64,000 bases of DNA from CAZYFH01 sp964646815 (GTDB lineage Bacteria > Acidobacteriota > Vicinamibacteria > Vicinamibacterales > UBA8438): assembly GCA_964646815.1 (NCBI GenBank), contig CAZYFH010000019.1:4094-68093 (forward strand). The letters run 5' to 3'. Positions 9,733-18,490 of the stretch are shown here, piece after piece. The notes below the pieces were generated by a model that did not search any database, had not been told where the DNA came from, and saw only the letters and a program-made list of their open reading frames with translations. The translations under genes and the position numbers were made by a program. Every line of letters begins with the position of its first letter. Position 1 is the stretch's first letter.

Positions 9733-9761
9733 AGCGTAGCACACACCCAGATCCCTGTCAA
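9733..9761 (-). promoter_or_regulatory. Sigma-70-type promoter for ugd and downstream genes
   Basis: On the minus strand a perfect -35 TTGACA (9761-9756) is separated by 17 bp from TACGCT (9738-9733). Transcription would start about 33 nt before the ugd ATG. The -35 is half of a near-palindrome GTCAAT-TT-ATTGAC (about 9757-9770) that could be an operator or the start of a bidirectional control region. Confidence 0.6.
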
Positions 9762-9850
9762 TTTATTGACCTCAAAGGACTTGCGAGATCGCACCAGGGT
9801 CTCGAGGGGCCCGCCCATCCTCCGGTCCGTGTGCTACGATCGCGGCCGAA

Positions 9851-11026
9851 GTGCGCGTCTTGATCGACTATCGGCCAGCCCTTCGTGCTCCCACAGGTGT
9901 GGGTGAATTTGTCCACCAACTTGCGGCCGCGCTGGCGGCGCCCGACGACGGCGAGGCCGATGATGCCGCTGCCGACCCGGTCAAGGTCACGCTGTTCAGT
10001 AGCTCGTGGAAGGATCGACTTGGTCGGCCTGGAGCCGTCCCGCTCCCCTCCGGCGTGGCGGCGGTCGACCGGCGGATTCCGGTCCGCCTGCTCAACTTGG
10101 CATGGCATCGTGCCGAGTGGCCGCCGATTGAGGCGCTCACCGGACAGCGATTCGACGTCGTCCACTCACCGCATCCGCTCCTCCTCCCGTCGCGAACCGC
10201 CGCGCAGGTGATTACCATTCACGACCTCGACTTTCTGGATCACCCCGAGCGGACCAGCGGCGAGGTCCGGCGGGACTACCCGGCGCTCGTCCGGGGACAT
10301 GCTCGGCGCGCAGCCCAGGTCATTGTCCCCTCGAGATACACAGCGGGCCAAGTCGCTCGGCGGCTCAACATTCCCCCCGACGCAATCTCGCTCTGCTGGA
10401 ACGGACCGCCGGCCTGGACACCACGCGCTGCGCCGCCATGCCGCGGACATCTACTCTTCGTCGGCACGTTAGCCCCGCGCAAGAACGTCGGCCGTCTTCT
10501 CGCTGCCTACGCCCAGCTCCTCCGCCAGCGTGAGGATCTCCCTGAGCTCGTCATCGCCGGCGGCGCCGACGATGATGGAAGGGGATCGGACTGTCTACGC
10601 GCCCTGGAGGAGCCGCCGCTGGCGGGTCGTGTCCGTCGCACGGGCTACGTAACGAAGCCGGCGCTCAAAGAGCTCTACACCAACGCCTGCGCGCTCGTGC
10701 TACCGTCGCTCGACGAAGGATTCGGACTCCCGGCGCTGGAGGCGATGACCCTAGGGGTCCCAGTCGTCGCCTCCAATCGCGGCGCGCTCCCAGAAGTCGT
10801 CGGGGACGCGGGTCTTCTGGTCAATCCCACCAACACCGACCTGCTGGCATCCACCATCGCGCGGCTCCTCGATGACCCTGGTCTTGCGGCCACCTGCGCC
10901 CTGCGCGGGATCGCCCGAGCCAAGTCCTTCAGCTGGCAAGCGTCAGCCCGCGCACTGCGCGGCGCGTATGCCAGGGCGATTGCGGCGCATGAGCGAATCG
11001 CGGTCCGCTCGACGTCGCCCACATGA
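9851..11026 (+). CDS. Glycosyltransferase family 4 (polysaccharide cluster, first)
   Basis: A GT-B fold retaining glycosyltransferase of 391 residues, presumably cytoplasmic or membrane-associated, adding a sugar to a growing surface glycan. The start GTG gives MRVLIDYRPALRAPTGVGEFV, the glycine-rich acceptor loop of GT4 enzymes. LLFVGTLAPRKNVGRLLAAY marks the nucleotide-sugar domain, and DEGFGLPALEAM near 287 is the E-x7-E motif. The donor sugar cannot be deduced. A TACGAT box ends 10 nt before the GTG and no Shine-Dalgarno site is seen, so the mRNA may be nearly leaderless. It overlaps the next gene by 4 nt. Confidence 0.9.
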   Translation: MRVLIDYRPALRAPTGVGEFVHQLAAALAAPDDGEADDAAADPVKVTLFSSSWKDRLGRPGAVPLPSGVAAVDRRIPVRLLNLAWHRAEWPPIEALTGQRFDVVHSPHPLLLPSRTAAQVITIHDLDFLDHPERTSGEVRRDYPALVRGHARRAAQVIVPSRYTAGQVARRLNIPPDAISLCWNGPPAWTPRAAPPCRGHLLFVGTLAPRKNVGRLLAAYAQLLRQREDLPELVIAGGADDDGRGSDCLRALEEPPLAGRVRRTGYVTKPALKELYTNACALVLPSLDEGFGLPALEAMTLGVPVVASNRGALPEVVGDAGLLVNPTNTDLLASTIARLLDDPGLAATCALRGIARAKSFSWQASARALRGAYARAIAAHERIAVRSTSPT

Positions 11027-12129
11027 GAATTGGGATCGATGGCCGGGAGCTCGCTGGTAACCGAACCGGGGTGGGACGTTATCTTGCGGAGTTGGTTCGC
11101 CGGTGGATTCACGATCCCGCGGCCACCCGCCACCACTTGGTCATCTACACCGCCCCAGGCACGAATCTGAGCGACCTCACGGATGCCCCGAACCCCGCCG
11201 GCGCCCGCATCGAGCACCGCCCCGTCCCCGGCGAGCCGGGCGCGTGGTGGGAACAAACGTCGCTCGCTCGGGCAACGCACCAAGACGCCCTCGACGTCTT
11301 CTTTGGCCCCGGCTACTCCCTTCCGCTCCGGTCACCCGTCCCCTGCGTAGTGACACTCCACGATATCTCCTTCACCGCACATCCGGAGTGGTTCGGATGG
11401 CGCGAGGGCCTTCGCAGGCGCTGGTTGGCGAAGCGAGCGGCGTCACGGGCCGTGCGCATCGTCACCGTGTCACAGTTCGCGCGCGACGAGATCATCCGCC
11501 ACTTCGATCTCGATGGGTCGCGCGTGGCTGTCGTGTACAACGGTGTCTCCCCACCGCATCCGAGAAGAGGCGTCACCGGGACCCCAACGGTCCTTTACGT
11601 CGGGTCACTGTTCAACCGTCGGCATCTCCCGACCCTGATTCGGGCGTTCGCCGGCGTCGCTCGTCATGTTCCCGACGCCACGCTGGCCGTCGTGGGCGTA
11701 GACCGGACCTATCCGCCGCAAGACCTCGAGGCCTACGCTCACGCAGCCGGAGTCGCCGATCGGGTCCGCCTGCACGGTCACCTCCCGGATGACGACCTGG
11801 CCGAACTGTACGGGCGGGCACGGGTTTTCGTCTTTCTCTCGGAGTACGAGGGGTTCGGGATGACACCGCTCGAGGCGCTGGCCGCCGGCGTGCCACTCGT
11901 CGTCGGCGACACAACCGTGGCGCACGAGGTCTACGGCGGTGCGGCCCGCTTCGTGCCGGTTGACGACCCCAACTTCGTGGCGCGCGAAATCATCACGGTG
12001 ATGCGCGATGACGCCGTGCGAGCGGGCTTGCTCGCCCACGCACCGCCGTTGCTCGCGCGGTTCACATGGGACCGCGCGGCGGCAGAGACACTGGCTGTGC
12101 TCGTGCAGGCGACGGAGGTCGGACCGTGA
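11023..12129 (+). CDS. Glycosyltransferase family 4 (second)
   Basis: 368 residues, GT-B fold. Begins MRIGIDGRELAGNRTGVGRYL, has TVLYVGSLFNRRHLPTLIRAF at the start of the donor-binding domain and YEGFGMTPLEALAAGVP as the E-x7-E motif. It resembles the mannosyltransferase-like GT4 proteins that start with GIDxR(E/K)L. It starts within an ATGA overlap with the preceding transferase and ends in a GTGA overlap with the next, so the three are co-translated. The donor sugar is unknown. Confidence 0.9.
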   Translation: MRIGIDGRELAGNRTGVGRYLAELVRRWIHDPAATRHHLVIYTAPGTNLSDLTDAPNPAGARIEHRPVPGEPGAWWEQTSLARATHQDALDVFFGPGYSLPLRSPVPCVVTLHDISFTAHPEWFGWREGLRRRWLAKRAASRAVRIVTVSQFARDEIIRHFDLDGSRVAVVYNGVSPPHPRRGVTGTPTVLYVGSLFNRRHLPTLIRAFAGVARHVPDATLAVVGVDRTYPPQDLEAYAHAAGVADRVRLHGHLPDDDLAELYGRARVFVFLSEYEGFGMTPLEALAAGVPLVVGDTTVAHEVYGGAARFVPVDDPNFVAREIITVMRDDAVRAGLLAHAPPLLARFTWDRAAAETLAVLVQATEVGP

Positions 12130-12941
12130 GCCGTGTCGCGATCATCATAGTCAGCTTCAATACCCGCGCGGCGCTCGAGAGCTGCCTCCGGTCGCTGCAC
12201 GGCCCTGCGCCGGTCGCGGATCGTACCATCGTGGTCGTCGACAACGGGTCGACTGACGGCAGCGTCGCCGCGGTCCGATCCCGATGGCCGCATGTGCACG
12301 TGATCGAGCACGACCACAACGCGGGCTACGCGTGCGCAACCAACGCCGGTATCCGGGCGACCAGAACAGAGCTGCTTCTTCTGTTAAACAGCGATACGGT
12401 CATCCCCCCGCACAGCGTCGACCGTCTGGTTGCCGCCCTCGACGCCGACCCCACCGCGGCCATCGCCGGCCCGCGGATACGCACCCCCGAGGGCAGACTC
12501 GAACTGTCGTTCGGTCGCATGATTTCGCCCTGGAACGAGGCACGACAGAAGCTGCTTCGTCGCGCGCTCGCGGCTCACCACCCGTTGGCCACGCGCTGGC
12601 TCGAACGCCGCGCACGCGCGGCACACTATCCCGACTGGGTCAGCGGGGCTTGCTTGCTCGTGCGCCGCGCCGACGCCGAGGCCGTCGGTCTGCTCGACGA
12701 GCGGTTCTTCCTCTACACGGAAGACGTCGACTTCTGCGCCGCGATGCGCGCGCGCGGGCGTCGCATCCTGTTCACACCAAGCGCGGAGGTTATCCACGCC
12801 CGCGGCCAGGCCGGAGCCACGGCGCCGGCCGCCACACATCAGGCATATCGACGGAGTCACCTGGCCTTCTACGCAAAGCACCACCCGCGGTGGCTGCCAT
12901 TCTTGCGCGCGTATCTGCGGCTGCGCGACGAGCTGCCGTGA
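12126..12941 (+). CDS. Glycosyltransferase family 2
   Basis: An inverting GT-A fold transferase. From the GTG at 12126 it reads SRVAIIIVSFNTRAALESCLRSL, then VVVDNGSTDGS (nucleotide binding), LLLLNSDTVIPP with the D-x-D-like metal motif, and WVSGACLLVRRADAEAVGLLDERFFLYTEDVD, typical of rhamnosyltransferase-like GT2 enzymes. The frame is open from 12066, but the GTG that overlaps the upstream stop (GTGA) matches the family N-terminus and gives 271 residues. The rhamnosyl assignment is only a family resemblance. Confidence 0.88.
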   Translation: MSRVAIIIVSFNTRAALESCLRSLHGPAPVADRTIVVVDNGSTDGSVAAVRSRWPHVHVIEHDHNAGYACATNAGIRATRTELLLLLNSDTVIPPHSVDRLVAALDADPTAAIAGPRIRTPEGRLELSFGRMISPWNEARQKLLRRALAAHHPLATRWLERRARAAHYPDWVSGACLLVRRADAEAVGLLDERFFLYTEDVDFCAAMRARGRRILFTPSAEVIHARGQAGATAPAATHQAYRRSHLAFYAKHHPRWLPFLRAYLRLRDELP

Positions 12942-12974
12942 CGATCTCGGCGGCCGCGACGCGCGATCCGCTAC

Positions 12975-12983
12975 TGCTATAGT
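12975..12983 (+). promoter_or_regulatory. Extended -10 promoter giving a probable leaderless transcript
   Basis: TGC-TATAGT is an extended -10 element ending 6 nt before the GTG start of the glycosyltransferase at 12990. Transcription would begin at or next to the start codon. No -35 box and no ribosome binding site are visible. Confidence 0.5.
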
Positions 12984-12989
12984 GGCCCG

Positions 12990-14105
12990 GTGCGAGTGGC
13001 GATCGACGCACGCAAGCTGCGCGATTTCGGGATCGGCACGTACGTTCGAAATCTGATCCACCAACTGGCGCGGATCGACCACGACACCGAGTACGTGCTG
13101 CTCTGCCAGCGCGACGACGCATCGCTGGCGGAGTCGCTGGGCCGCAATTTCCGAACGGTGACCGAGCGTGCCGGCAACTACTCGGTGAGCGAGCAATTCC
13201 TCGTGCCGCTGGATCTTCGCCGCGCGGGCGCCGAGCTCTTTCACGCGCCGCACTATGTCCTCCCACCGCTGACCCCTTGCCGCGCGATCGTCACGATCCA
13301 TGACTGCATCCACTTGCGCTTTCCGCAGTATCTCCCGAACCGCTTCGCGTTCGCCTACGCGCGTGCGCAGATCTGGTATGCCATTCGCCGCGCGAGTCGC
13401 GTGCTGACGGTGTCGGAATACTCCAAGCAGGACATCCTGCGCTTCTTCGATGTGCCGGACGACAAGATCACCGTCATCCACAACGCGATCGACGAGCACT
13501 TTCGGGTCGAGCCGTGCGAGGAAGACATGGTCCGCGTGCGTGAGCGCTATCAACTGCCCGACCGCTTCGTCATGTACGCCGGCAACGTAAAACCGCACAA
13601 GAACCTCAAACGCCTCATCGACGCGTTCACGCTCGTCCGCGGCGCCGGACACGACGACCTCGGTCTGCTCATCACCGGCAGCGAGGTGTCTAAGTACGCG
13701 ACACTTCGGCGCGCCGTTCACCGGCACCACCTGCACAAGCATGTGCGGTTTCTCGGGTACTTGCCGGCCAGCACCCTGGCGGTGCTCTACCGACTGGCCG
13801 ACGTGTTCGTATTTCCCTCGCTCTACGAGGGTTTCGGGCTGTCCCCGCTTGAGGCGCTCGCGAGCGGCACGCCGGTCGTCGCGTCCAACGTCTCTTCGTT
13901 GCCGGAGGTCCTCGGCGACGCGGCGATTCTCATCGACCCACACGATCCGGCGTCGATCGCGGACGGCATTACCCGCACGCTCGACGATCAGACGCTCCGC
14001 GCGGAGCTCCGACGCAAAGGGCTCGCGCGGGCCCGGGTCTTCTCCTGGGAGCAATCGGTCGCCAGGGTGCGCCAGATCTACGGCGAAGTCGCGGCCGGAG
14101 GTTAG
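12990..14105 (+). CDS. Glycosyltransferase family 4, mannosyltransferase-like (third GT4)
   Basis: 371 residues. MRVAIDARKLRDFGIGTYVRNL is the acceptor loop. HKNLKRLIDAF and YEGFGLSPLEALASGTPVVASN are the donor-side motifs, including E-x7-E. HAPHYVLPP and HDCIHLRFP are typical of the GT4 group that includes mannosyltransferases of capsule clusters. The GTG start lies 6 nt after an extended -10 box, so this gene may open a second transcription unit inside the cluster. A long antisense frame (12384-14186) is only its shadow. Confidence 0.9.
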   Translation: MRVAIDARKLRDFGIGTYVRNLIHQLARIDHDTEYVLLCQRDDASLAESLGRNFRTVTERAGNYSVSEQFLVPLDLRRAGAELFHAPHYVLPPLTPCRAIVTIHDCIHLRFPQYLPNRFAFAYARAQIWYAIRRASRVLTVSEYSKQDILRFFDVPDDKITVIHNAIDEHFRVEPCEEDMVRVRERYQLPDRFVMYAGNVKPHKNLKRLIDAFTLVRGAGHDDLGLLITGSEVSKYATLRRAVHRHHLHKHVRFLGYLPASTLAVLYRLADVFVFPSLYEGFGLSPLEALASGTPVVASNVSSLPEVLGDAAILIDPHDPASIADGITRTLDDQTLRAELRRKGLARARVFSWEQSVARVRQIYGEVAAGG

Positions 14106-14111
14106 CAACCC

Positions 14112-15266
14112 ATGGTAGGAGTCCCGCTGCAATCGACCGACGTCTCGCCAGCGCGCCTCGGCGCGCAACGCGTCGCCTTGGTACACGACTGGCTGACCGG
14201 GATGCGTGGCGGCGAGAAGGTGCTGGAAGCGATCTCAGAGCTGCTTCCCGGCGCCCGACTCTTTACGCTACTGCACGATTCGGGCAGCGTGAGCGCCGGC
14301 ATCGAGGCACTTCGCCCACGGACCTCGTTCATCCAGCATCTCCCGCTCGCGCGCACCGGCTATCGGTACTATCTGCCGCTGTTTCCGATGGCGGTCGAGC
14401 AATTCGATCTCGACGGGTACGACCTGGTCGTGAGCACGAGTCACTGCGCGGCGAAGGCGGTCGTGCCTGTGGGCCGGGCACGGCACCTCTGCTACTGCTT
14501 CACACCGATGCGGTATGCCTGGGACCAGTTCGACGCCTATTTCGGTCGCGCGCGGGTCGGGCGGGTCCGGAACCGCCTCTATGCGCTGGCGATGCGCAGG
14601 CTTGCTCGCTGGGACGCCGACACGTCCGGTCGGGTCGACCGCTATGTCGCTATTTCCCAGCATGTTGCGAGGCGGATCAGCCGATACTATAATCGGGCAG
14701 CCGACGTCGTGTATCCGCCCGTCGACACGGAGTTCTTCGTCCCAGACGGGTCTTCGCCGGGACGCTATCTCGTGGTTGCTTCGGCCCTTGTACCCTACAA
14801 GCGCATCGACCTCGCGATCGCGGCCTGTGAGGAGGCCGGCGTGCCGTTGCGAATCGTCGGAACCGGACCGGATGCCGCGCGCCTTCGCGCCAGGGCAGGC
14901 CCCACGGTGACGTTCGTTGGGCGCTGCTCACAAGACGAGTTGCGCGACCTCTATCGGGGCGCACGCGGGTTCCTGTTGCCTGGGGAGGAGGACTTCGGCA
15001 TCGCGCCGATCGAGGCGCAGGCGTGTGGTCGACCGGTGATCGCACTTGCCCGCGGTGGGGCGTGCGAGACGGTCGAAGACGGCGTGACGGGCATGCTTGT
15101 CCCGGATGACAGCCAGGCGGCGTTCGCCGATACCATCCGACGCCTCGAGGACGGCGCGTTCGACCCGGCCGCGCTCCACAAGGCCGCGTCCCGGTTCTCG
15201 CGTTCCCGGTTCCAGGCGGAGATGCGCTCCGCGATCGAGACCCTCGCGGAGAACGTGCGGCCGTGA
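14112..15266 (+). CDS. Glycosyltransferase family 4, WbaZ-like (fourth GT4)
   Basis: 384 residues. After a variable N-terminus it reads RVALVHDWLTGMRGGEKVLEAI, characteristic of a GT4 subgroup found in O-antigen and exopolysaccharide loci. YCFTPMRYAWDQFDAYFG near 130 and GEEDFGIAPIEAQACGRPVIA near 300 (E-x7-E) support the call. GGAGG just upstream is a good ribosome site. It overlaps the sugar transferase gene that follows (GTGATGA). The donor sugar is not known. Confidence 0.89.
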   Translation: MVGVPLQSTDVSPARLGAQRVALVHDWLTGMRGGEKVLEAISELLPGARLFTLLHDSGSVSAGIEALRPRTSFIQHLPLARTGYRYYLPLFPMAVEQFDLDGYDLVVSTSHCAAKAVVPVGRARHLCYCFTPMRYAWDQFDAYFGRARVGRVRNRLYALAMRRLARWDADTSGRVDRYVAISQHVARRISRYYNRAADVVYPPVDTEFFVPDGSSPGRYLVVASALVPYKRIDLAIAACEEAGVPLRIVGTGPDAARLRARAGPTVTFVGRCSQDELRDLYRGARGFLLPGEEDFGIAPIEAQACGRPVIALARGGACETVEDGVTGMLVPDDSQAAFADTIRRLEDGAFDPAALHKAASRFSRSRFQAEMRSAIETLAENVRP

Positions 15267-16702
15267 TGACCCGTCAGACGCGCGCGCTCGTCGCGTGTCA
15301 TATCGTCCTGGACAGTCTCCTCGCGATGGCGGCCTTCGCACTCGCCTATCTCGTCCGCTTCGAGGCGGGGTTCATTCCCGCGCCAAAAGGCCAACCGCCG
15401 TTCGACCAGTACCTGGCACTCGCGCCCTTTATCGGGATCCTCACGCCCGTGGCCTTCCACCTACATGCCGTATACCGCCAGACGCGGAGCCGCACGCGCG
15501 TCGAGGATTTCTTCGCGGTCTTCGTCGGCACGTTACTGACCATCGTGCTCGGGCTTCTCGGCACGCTGGTCTTCGAGGTGTACTACGCGTCGCCAGCGGC
15601 ACGTGCGAGCGGCGCGTACGAAGTCTCCCAGCTGGTCTGGGGGTTGTTTCTCGTCGTCAACGTCGCGTTCGCGTACGCGTCACGCGACGCGGTGCGCGCG
15701 GTGATGGAACGCCGCTTCCGCGCGGGGCTCGGATTGCGGCGCGTGCTGATTGCCGGCACCGGCGACCTCGCCCGACATGTCGCCGACCGCTTCCTCCAGA
15801 ACACCGCGTTGGGGTACCAGATCGCTGGCTTCGTTGATGACACCTCCGGTGACGACCACCTCGGCTATCGGGGGCTGCCGCTGCTCGGCTCCCTAGCGGA
15901 AACGGAAGAGATCATTCAGCGGGAACACATCGATCAACTCTACGTGGCGCTGCCGCTCAATCAGCACGTCAAGATGCTCGGTCTCGTCGAGATCGCTAAT
16001 CGGGAGTGCATCGACGTCAAAGTGATTCCTGATTTCCTGCAGTTCGTGACGCTGCGCGCGCGGCTTGAGGACCTGGATGGGATTCCCCTGATCAACGTCA
16101 ACGATGTCCCGCTACAGGGCTTCAACAGCATCGTGAAGCGCGTCATCGACATCGGCCTGTCGGCCTCCGGACTTGCGGCGCTCGCGCTGCCCTTCACGGC
16201 CATTGCCGTAGCCATCCGCGCCACCTCGACAGGTCCGGTCTTCTACCGACAGGAGCGGATGGGGCTCGATGGCCGCCCGTTCATGGTCTTGAAGTTCCGG
16301 TCGATGTTCGATGGCGCCGAGCGCGAGACCGGCCCCGTCTGGGCGCGGGAGAACGACCCGCGACGCACAGCGGTCGGCCAATTCCTTCGGCGCTTTAGCC
16401 TTGACGAGTTCCCGCAACTCTGGAACGTGCTCAGGGGGGACATGTCGTTGGTGGGGCCCCGGCCCGAGCGGCCGTTCTTCGTCCACCAGTTCAAGGAACG
16501 TGTCCCGCAATACATGTTGCGCCACAAGGTGAAGTCCGGGATGACCGGTTGGGCCCAGGTTAACGGCTGGCGAGGCAACACGTCGATCGAAAAACGGATC
16601 GAATACGACCTCTACTACATCGAGAACTGGTCGGTCGGGCTTGATTTCAAGATTATGTGGCTCACCCTCATCCGCCTATCCTTCCACACGCACGCCTATT
16701 AG
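15263..16702 (+). CDS. Polyprenyl-phosphate glycosyl-1-phosphate transferase (WcaJ/WbaP-type)
   Basis: Starts glycan assembly by moving a sugar-1-phosphate onto undecaprenyl phosphate in the inner membrane. The N-terminal 120 residues are hydrophobic, with several membrane segments. A CoA-binding-like Rossmann domain follows (RRVLIAGTGDLARHVADRF near 150). The catalytic domain from about 285 contains KRVIDIGLSASGL, FYRQERMGLDGRPFMVLKFRSM and SLDEFPQLWNVLRGDMSLVGPRPERP. Start is either GTG 15263 or ATG 15266; both overlap the preceding stop. 479 residues is typical. The first sugar (glucose, galactose or other) cannot be assigned. Confidence 0.92.
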   Translation: MMTRQTRALVACHIVLDSLLAMAAFALAYLVRFEAGFIPAPKGQPPFDQYLALAPFIGILTPVAFHLHAVYRQTRSRTRVEDFFAVFVGTLLTIVLGLLGTLVFEVYYASPAARASGAYEVSQLVWGLFLVVNVAFAYASRDAVRAVMERRFRAGLGLRRVLIAGTGDLARHVADRFLQNTALGYQIAGFVDDTSGDDHLGYRGLPLLGSLAETEEIIQREHIDQLYVALPLNQHVKMLGLVEIANRECIDVKVIPDFLQFVTLRARLEDLDGIPLINVNDVPLQGFNSIVKRVIDIGLSASGLAALALPFTAIAVAIRATSTGPVFYRQERMGLDGRPFMVLKFRSMFDGAERETGPVWARENDPRRTAVGQFLRRFSLDEFPQLWNVLRGDMSLVGPRPERPFFVHQFKERVPQYMLRHKVKSGMTGWAQVNGWRGNTSIEKRIEYDLYYIENWSVGLDFKIMWLTLIRLSFHTHAY

Positions 16703-16705
16703 CGG

Positions 16706-17647
16706 ATGCCTCGCGCCGTCATTACCGGAGCCGCCGGTTTCATCGGGTCACACCTGGCGGATGCGCTGTTGGAACGCGGGTATTCGGTCGTCGGCATCGA
16801 CAACCTTCTGACCGGCGACGTCGCCAACATCACGCACCTGAGCGACCAGGACTTCAGTTTCATTAATCACGACGTCACCAACTACATCTATCTGGAGGGG
16901 CCAGTCGACCTGGTCCTGCACTGGGCAAGTCCGGCGAGCCCGATCGATTATCTCGATCTCCCTATTCCGACGCTAAAGGTCGGCGCGCTTGGCACGCATA
17001 AGGTCCTCGGGCTTGCAAAGGCGAAGCAAGCTCGGTTTGTGCTGGCGTCGACGTCTGAGGTCTATGGCGACCCGCTCGAACATCCCCAGCGCGAGACGTA
17101 TTGGGGCAACGTCAACCCGATCGGACCGCGGGGCGTATACGACGAGGCCAAGCGATTCGCCGAAGCGATGACGACCGCATATCACCGCTACCATGGACTG
17201 GACGCGAAGATCGTCAGAATCTTCAACACATACGGCCCGCGTATGCGAATCCGTGACGGCCGGGCCGTGCCGAACTTCATCGCCCAGGCCCTCCGCGGTG
17301 AGGATGTCACGGTCTATGGGGACGGTGACCAGACACGGAGTTTCTGCTATATAAGCGACCTAATCGATGGCATCGTTCGGCTGGCCGAATCGGACGTGAA
17401 CGTGCCGGTCAACATCGGCAACCCGGCGGAGTTAACCATCCTCGAAATCGCCCACCAGATCGTCGAGGCTACCGACTCGACTTCCCGCATCGTTCACAAG
17501 ACGCTGCCGGACGACGACCCCAAGGTTCGGCGGCCTGACATCACGCTGGCGCGCACCCGGCTGGGATGGTCGCCACGCGTCACGCTCGCCGAGGGACTCC
17601 GCAAGACGATTGCCTACTTCCGCGCCAAGCTGGATGTCGCCGGCTAG
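16706..17647 (+). CDS. UDP-glucuronate decarboxylase (UDP-xylose synthase)
   Basis: Short-chain dehydrogenase-type enzyme that converts UDP-glucuronate to UDP-xylose with bound NAD. MPRAVITGAAGFIGSHLADALL is the Rossmann motif. LVLHWASPASPIDYLDLPIPTLKVG is very typical of UXS enzymes. The catalytic Ser/Tyr/Lys are in LASTSEVYGDP and YDEAKRFAEA. PRMRIRDGRAVPNFI is another UXS signature. 313 residues fits bacterial UXS. It can use the product of ugd, which is divergently transcribed at the other end of the cluster. Confidence 0.93.
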   Translation: MPRAVITGAAGFIGSHLADALLERGYSVVGIDNLLTGDVANITHLSDQDFSFINHDVTNYIYLEGPVDLVLHWASPASPIDYLDLPIPTLKVGALGTHKVLGLAKAKQARFVLASTSEVYGDPLEHPQRETYWGNVNPIGPRGVYDEAKRFAEAMTTAYHRYHGLDAKIVRIFNTYGPRMRIRDGRAVPNFIAQALRGEDVTVYGDGDQTRSFCYISDLIDGIVRLAESDVNVPVNIGNPAELTILEIAHQIVEATDSTSRIVHKTLPDDDPKVRRPDITLARTRLGWSPRVTLAEGLRKTIAYFRAKLDVAG

Positions 17648-17699
17648 TGAACTGTAGGACACTGCATCCAGGATAGGCGCTTCGAGCCCGCCCAGGAGG

Positions 17700-18422
17700 G
17701 GTGCCGGCAAGCCGATCTACGAGGACTCCTCTCGAACTCCCTCCGCTCGAACGATAACCGCTCGGAGTACAACCTGACGAACTCGTCTCGACCCTTGTCT
17801 AGCTTGGTCACGTCGACGGTGAACGCCGCCGCGGCCTGCTGCGCCTACTCGAGCAAGGCGTGATCTCGCTCGAGACCTGTCCTATCCGACGCAGCGTCTC
17901 GTCGGCTTTCCGCCGCCTGCTTCGTGCCCTCGTTGAACTCACCGATCTGCACATCCATGTTCCAGACCATCTCGCTCAATCGATTCGATTCGACCACCAC
18001 GTGCTCGACGGCGTGCTTCCGGTTATCGAACCCCTTCGCGCAAGCCTCAAGTGCCGAGAGCTCGGTCGTCACTTCCTCGAGCTGCCGGTCGCCCAGGCCG
18101 CCTGGTCGTTGGCATGTTGGACGACCTGCCAACGTGTGACAGCTTCTTGCCGTGCACCTCGATCTACGTCAGCATCGCGCTGAGCACGCCCCGCTCCTCA
18201 CGCGACGTGTTGATCAGCGCTTCGAGCTCATCCGCCTGCTCCTGCGCCGGTTTCCTGCCACCGGTCCCTCTTCTTGAACGCATCCAACATATCGCTGCTC
18301 CAGGAATTGCATGACGACCCCGAACCCGAAGCGGGTATCCACACGAACGCGCGATGCCAGAATCGCCTTCCATTGATCGCGCCAAAAACCCTCGGAGTTC
18401 TGATACGTGGCATCCGTAGCAC
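17700..18422 (-). pseudogene. Decayed coiled-coil protein gene
   Basis: No intact frame, but a continuous heptad-like protein can be followed through three pieces: DMLDAFKKRDRW (18422 side), then QEQADELEALINTSREERGVLSAML interrupted by an in-frame TAG and continuing IEVHGKKLSHVG, then after a frameshift LEEVTTELSALEACAK to ERDHALLE. There another TAG (17847-17845) is followed in frame by AQQAAAAFTVDVTKLDKGRDEFVRLYSERL. The composition is that of a long coiled coil, SMC-like in appearance. The function of the ancestor is unknown. Two frameshifts and two stops make sequencing error alone unlikely. Confidence 0.6.
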
Positions 18423-18483
18423 AGGCCTTCAGATCTGCGGGCCGAGGCTAAAGCCTCGCCCTACGAAGGCACCACACCTGAGC
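18415..18483. repeat. Dispersed palindromic element, copy 1
   Basis: Core palindrome GCCGAGGCTAAAGCCTCGCC (18441-18460), followed by CTACGAAGGC and CCACACCTGAG. The same layout recurs near 45.3, 46.7, 50.9 and 55.0 kb. It lies directly before the stop end of pgsA and could act as a hairpin at the 3' end of that transcript. Confidence 0.55.
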
Positions 18484-18490
18484 GCCGCGA

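Noticed and set aside
12384..14186. 600-codon minus-strand open frame
   Set aside because: Antisense shadow of two glycosyltransferase genes; no recognisable motif and codon usage of GC-rich noise.
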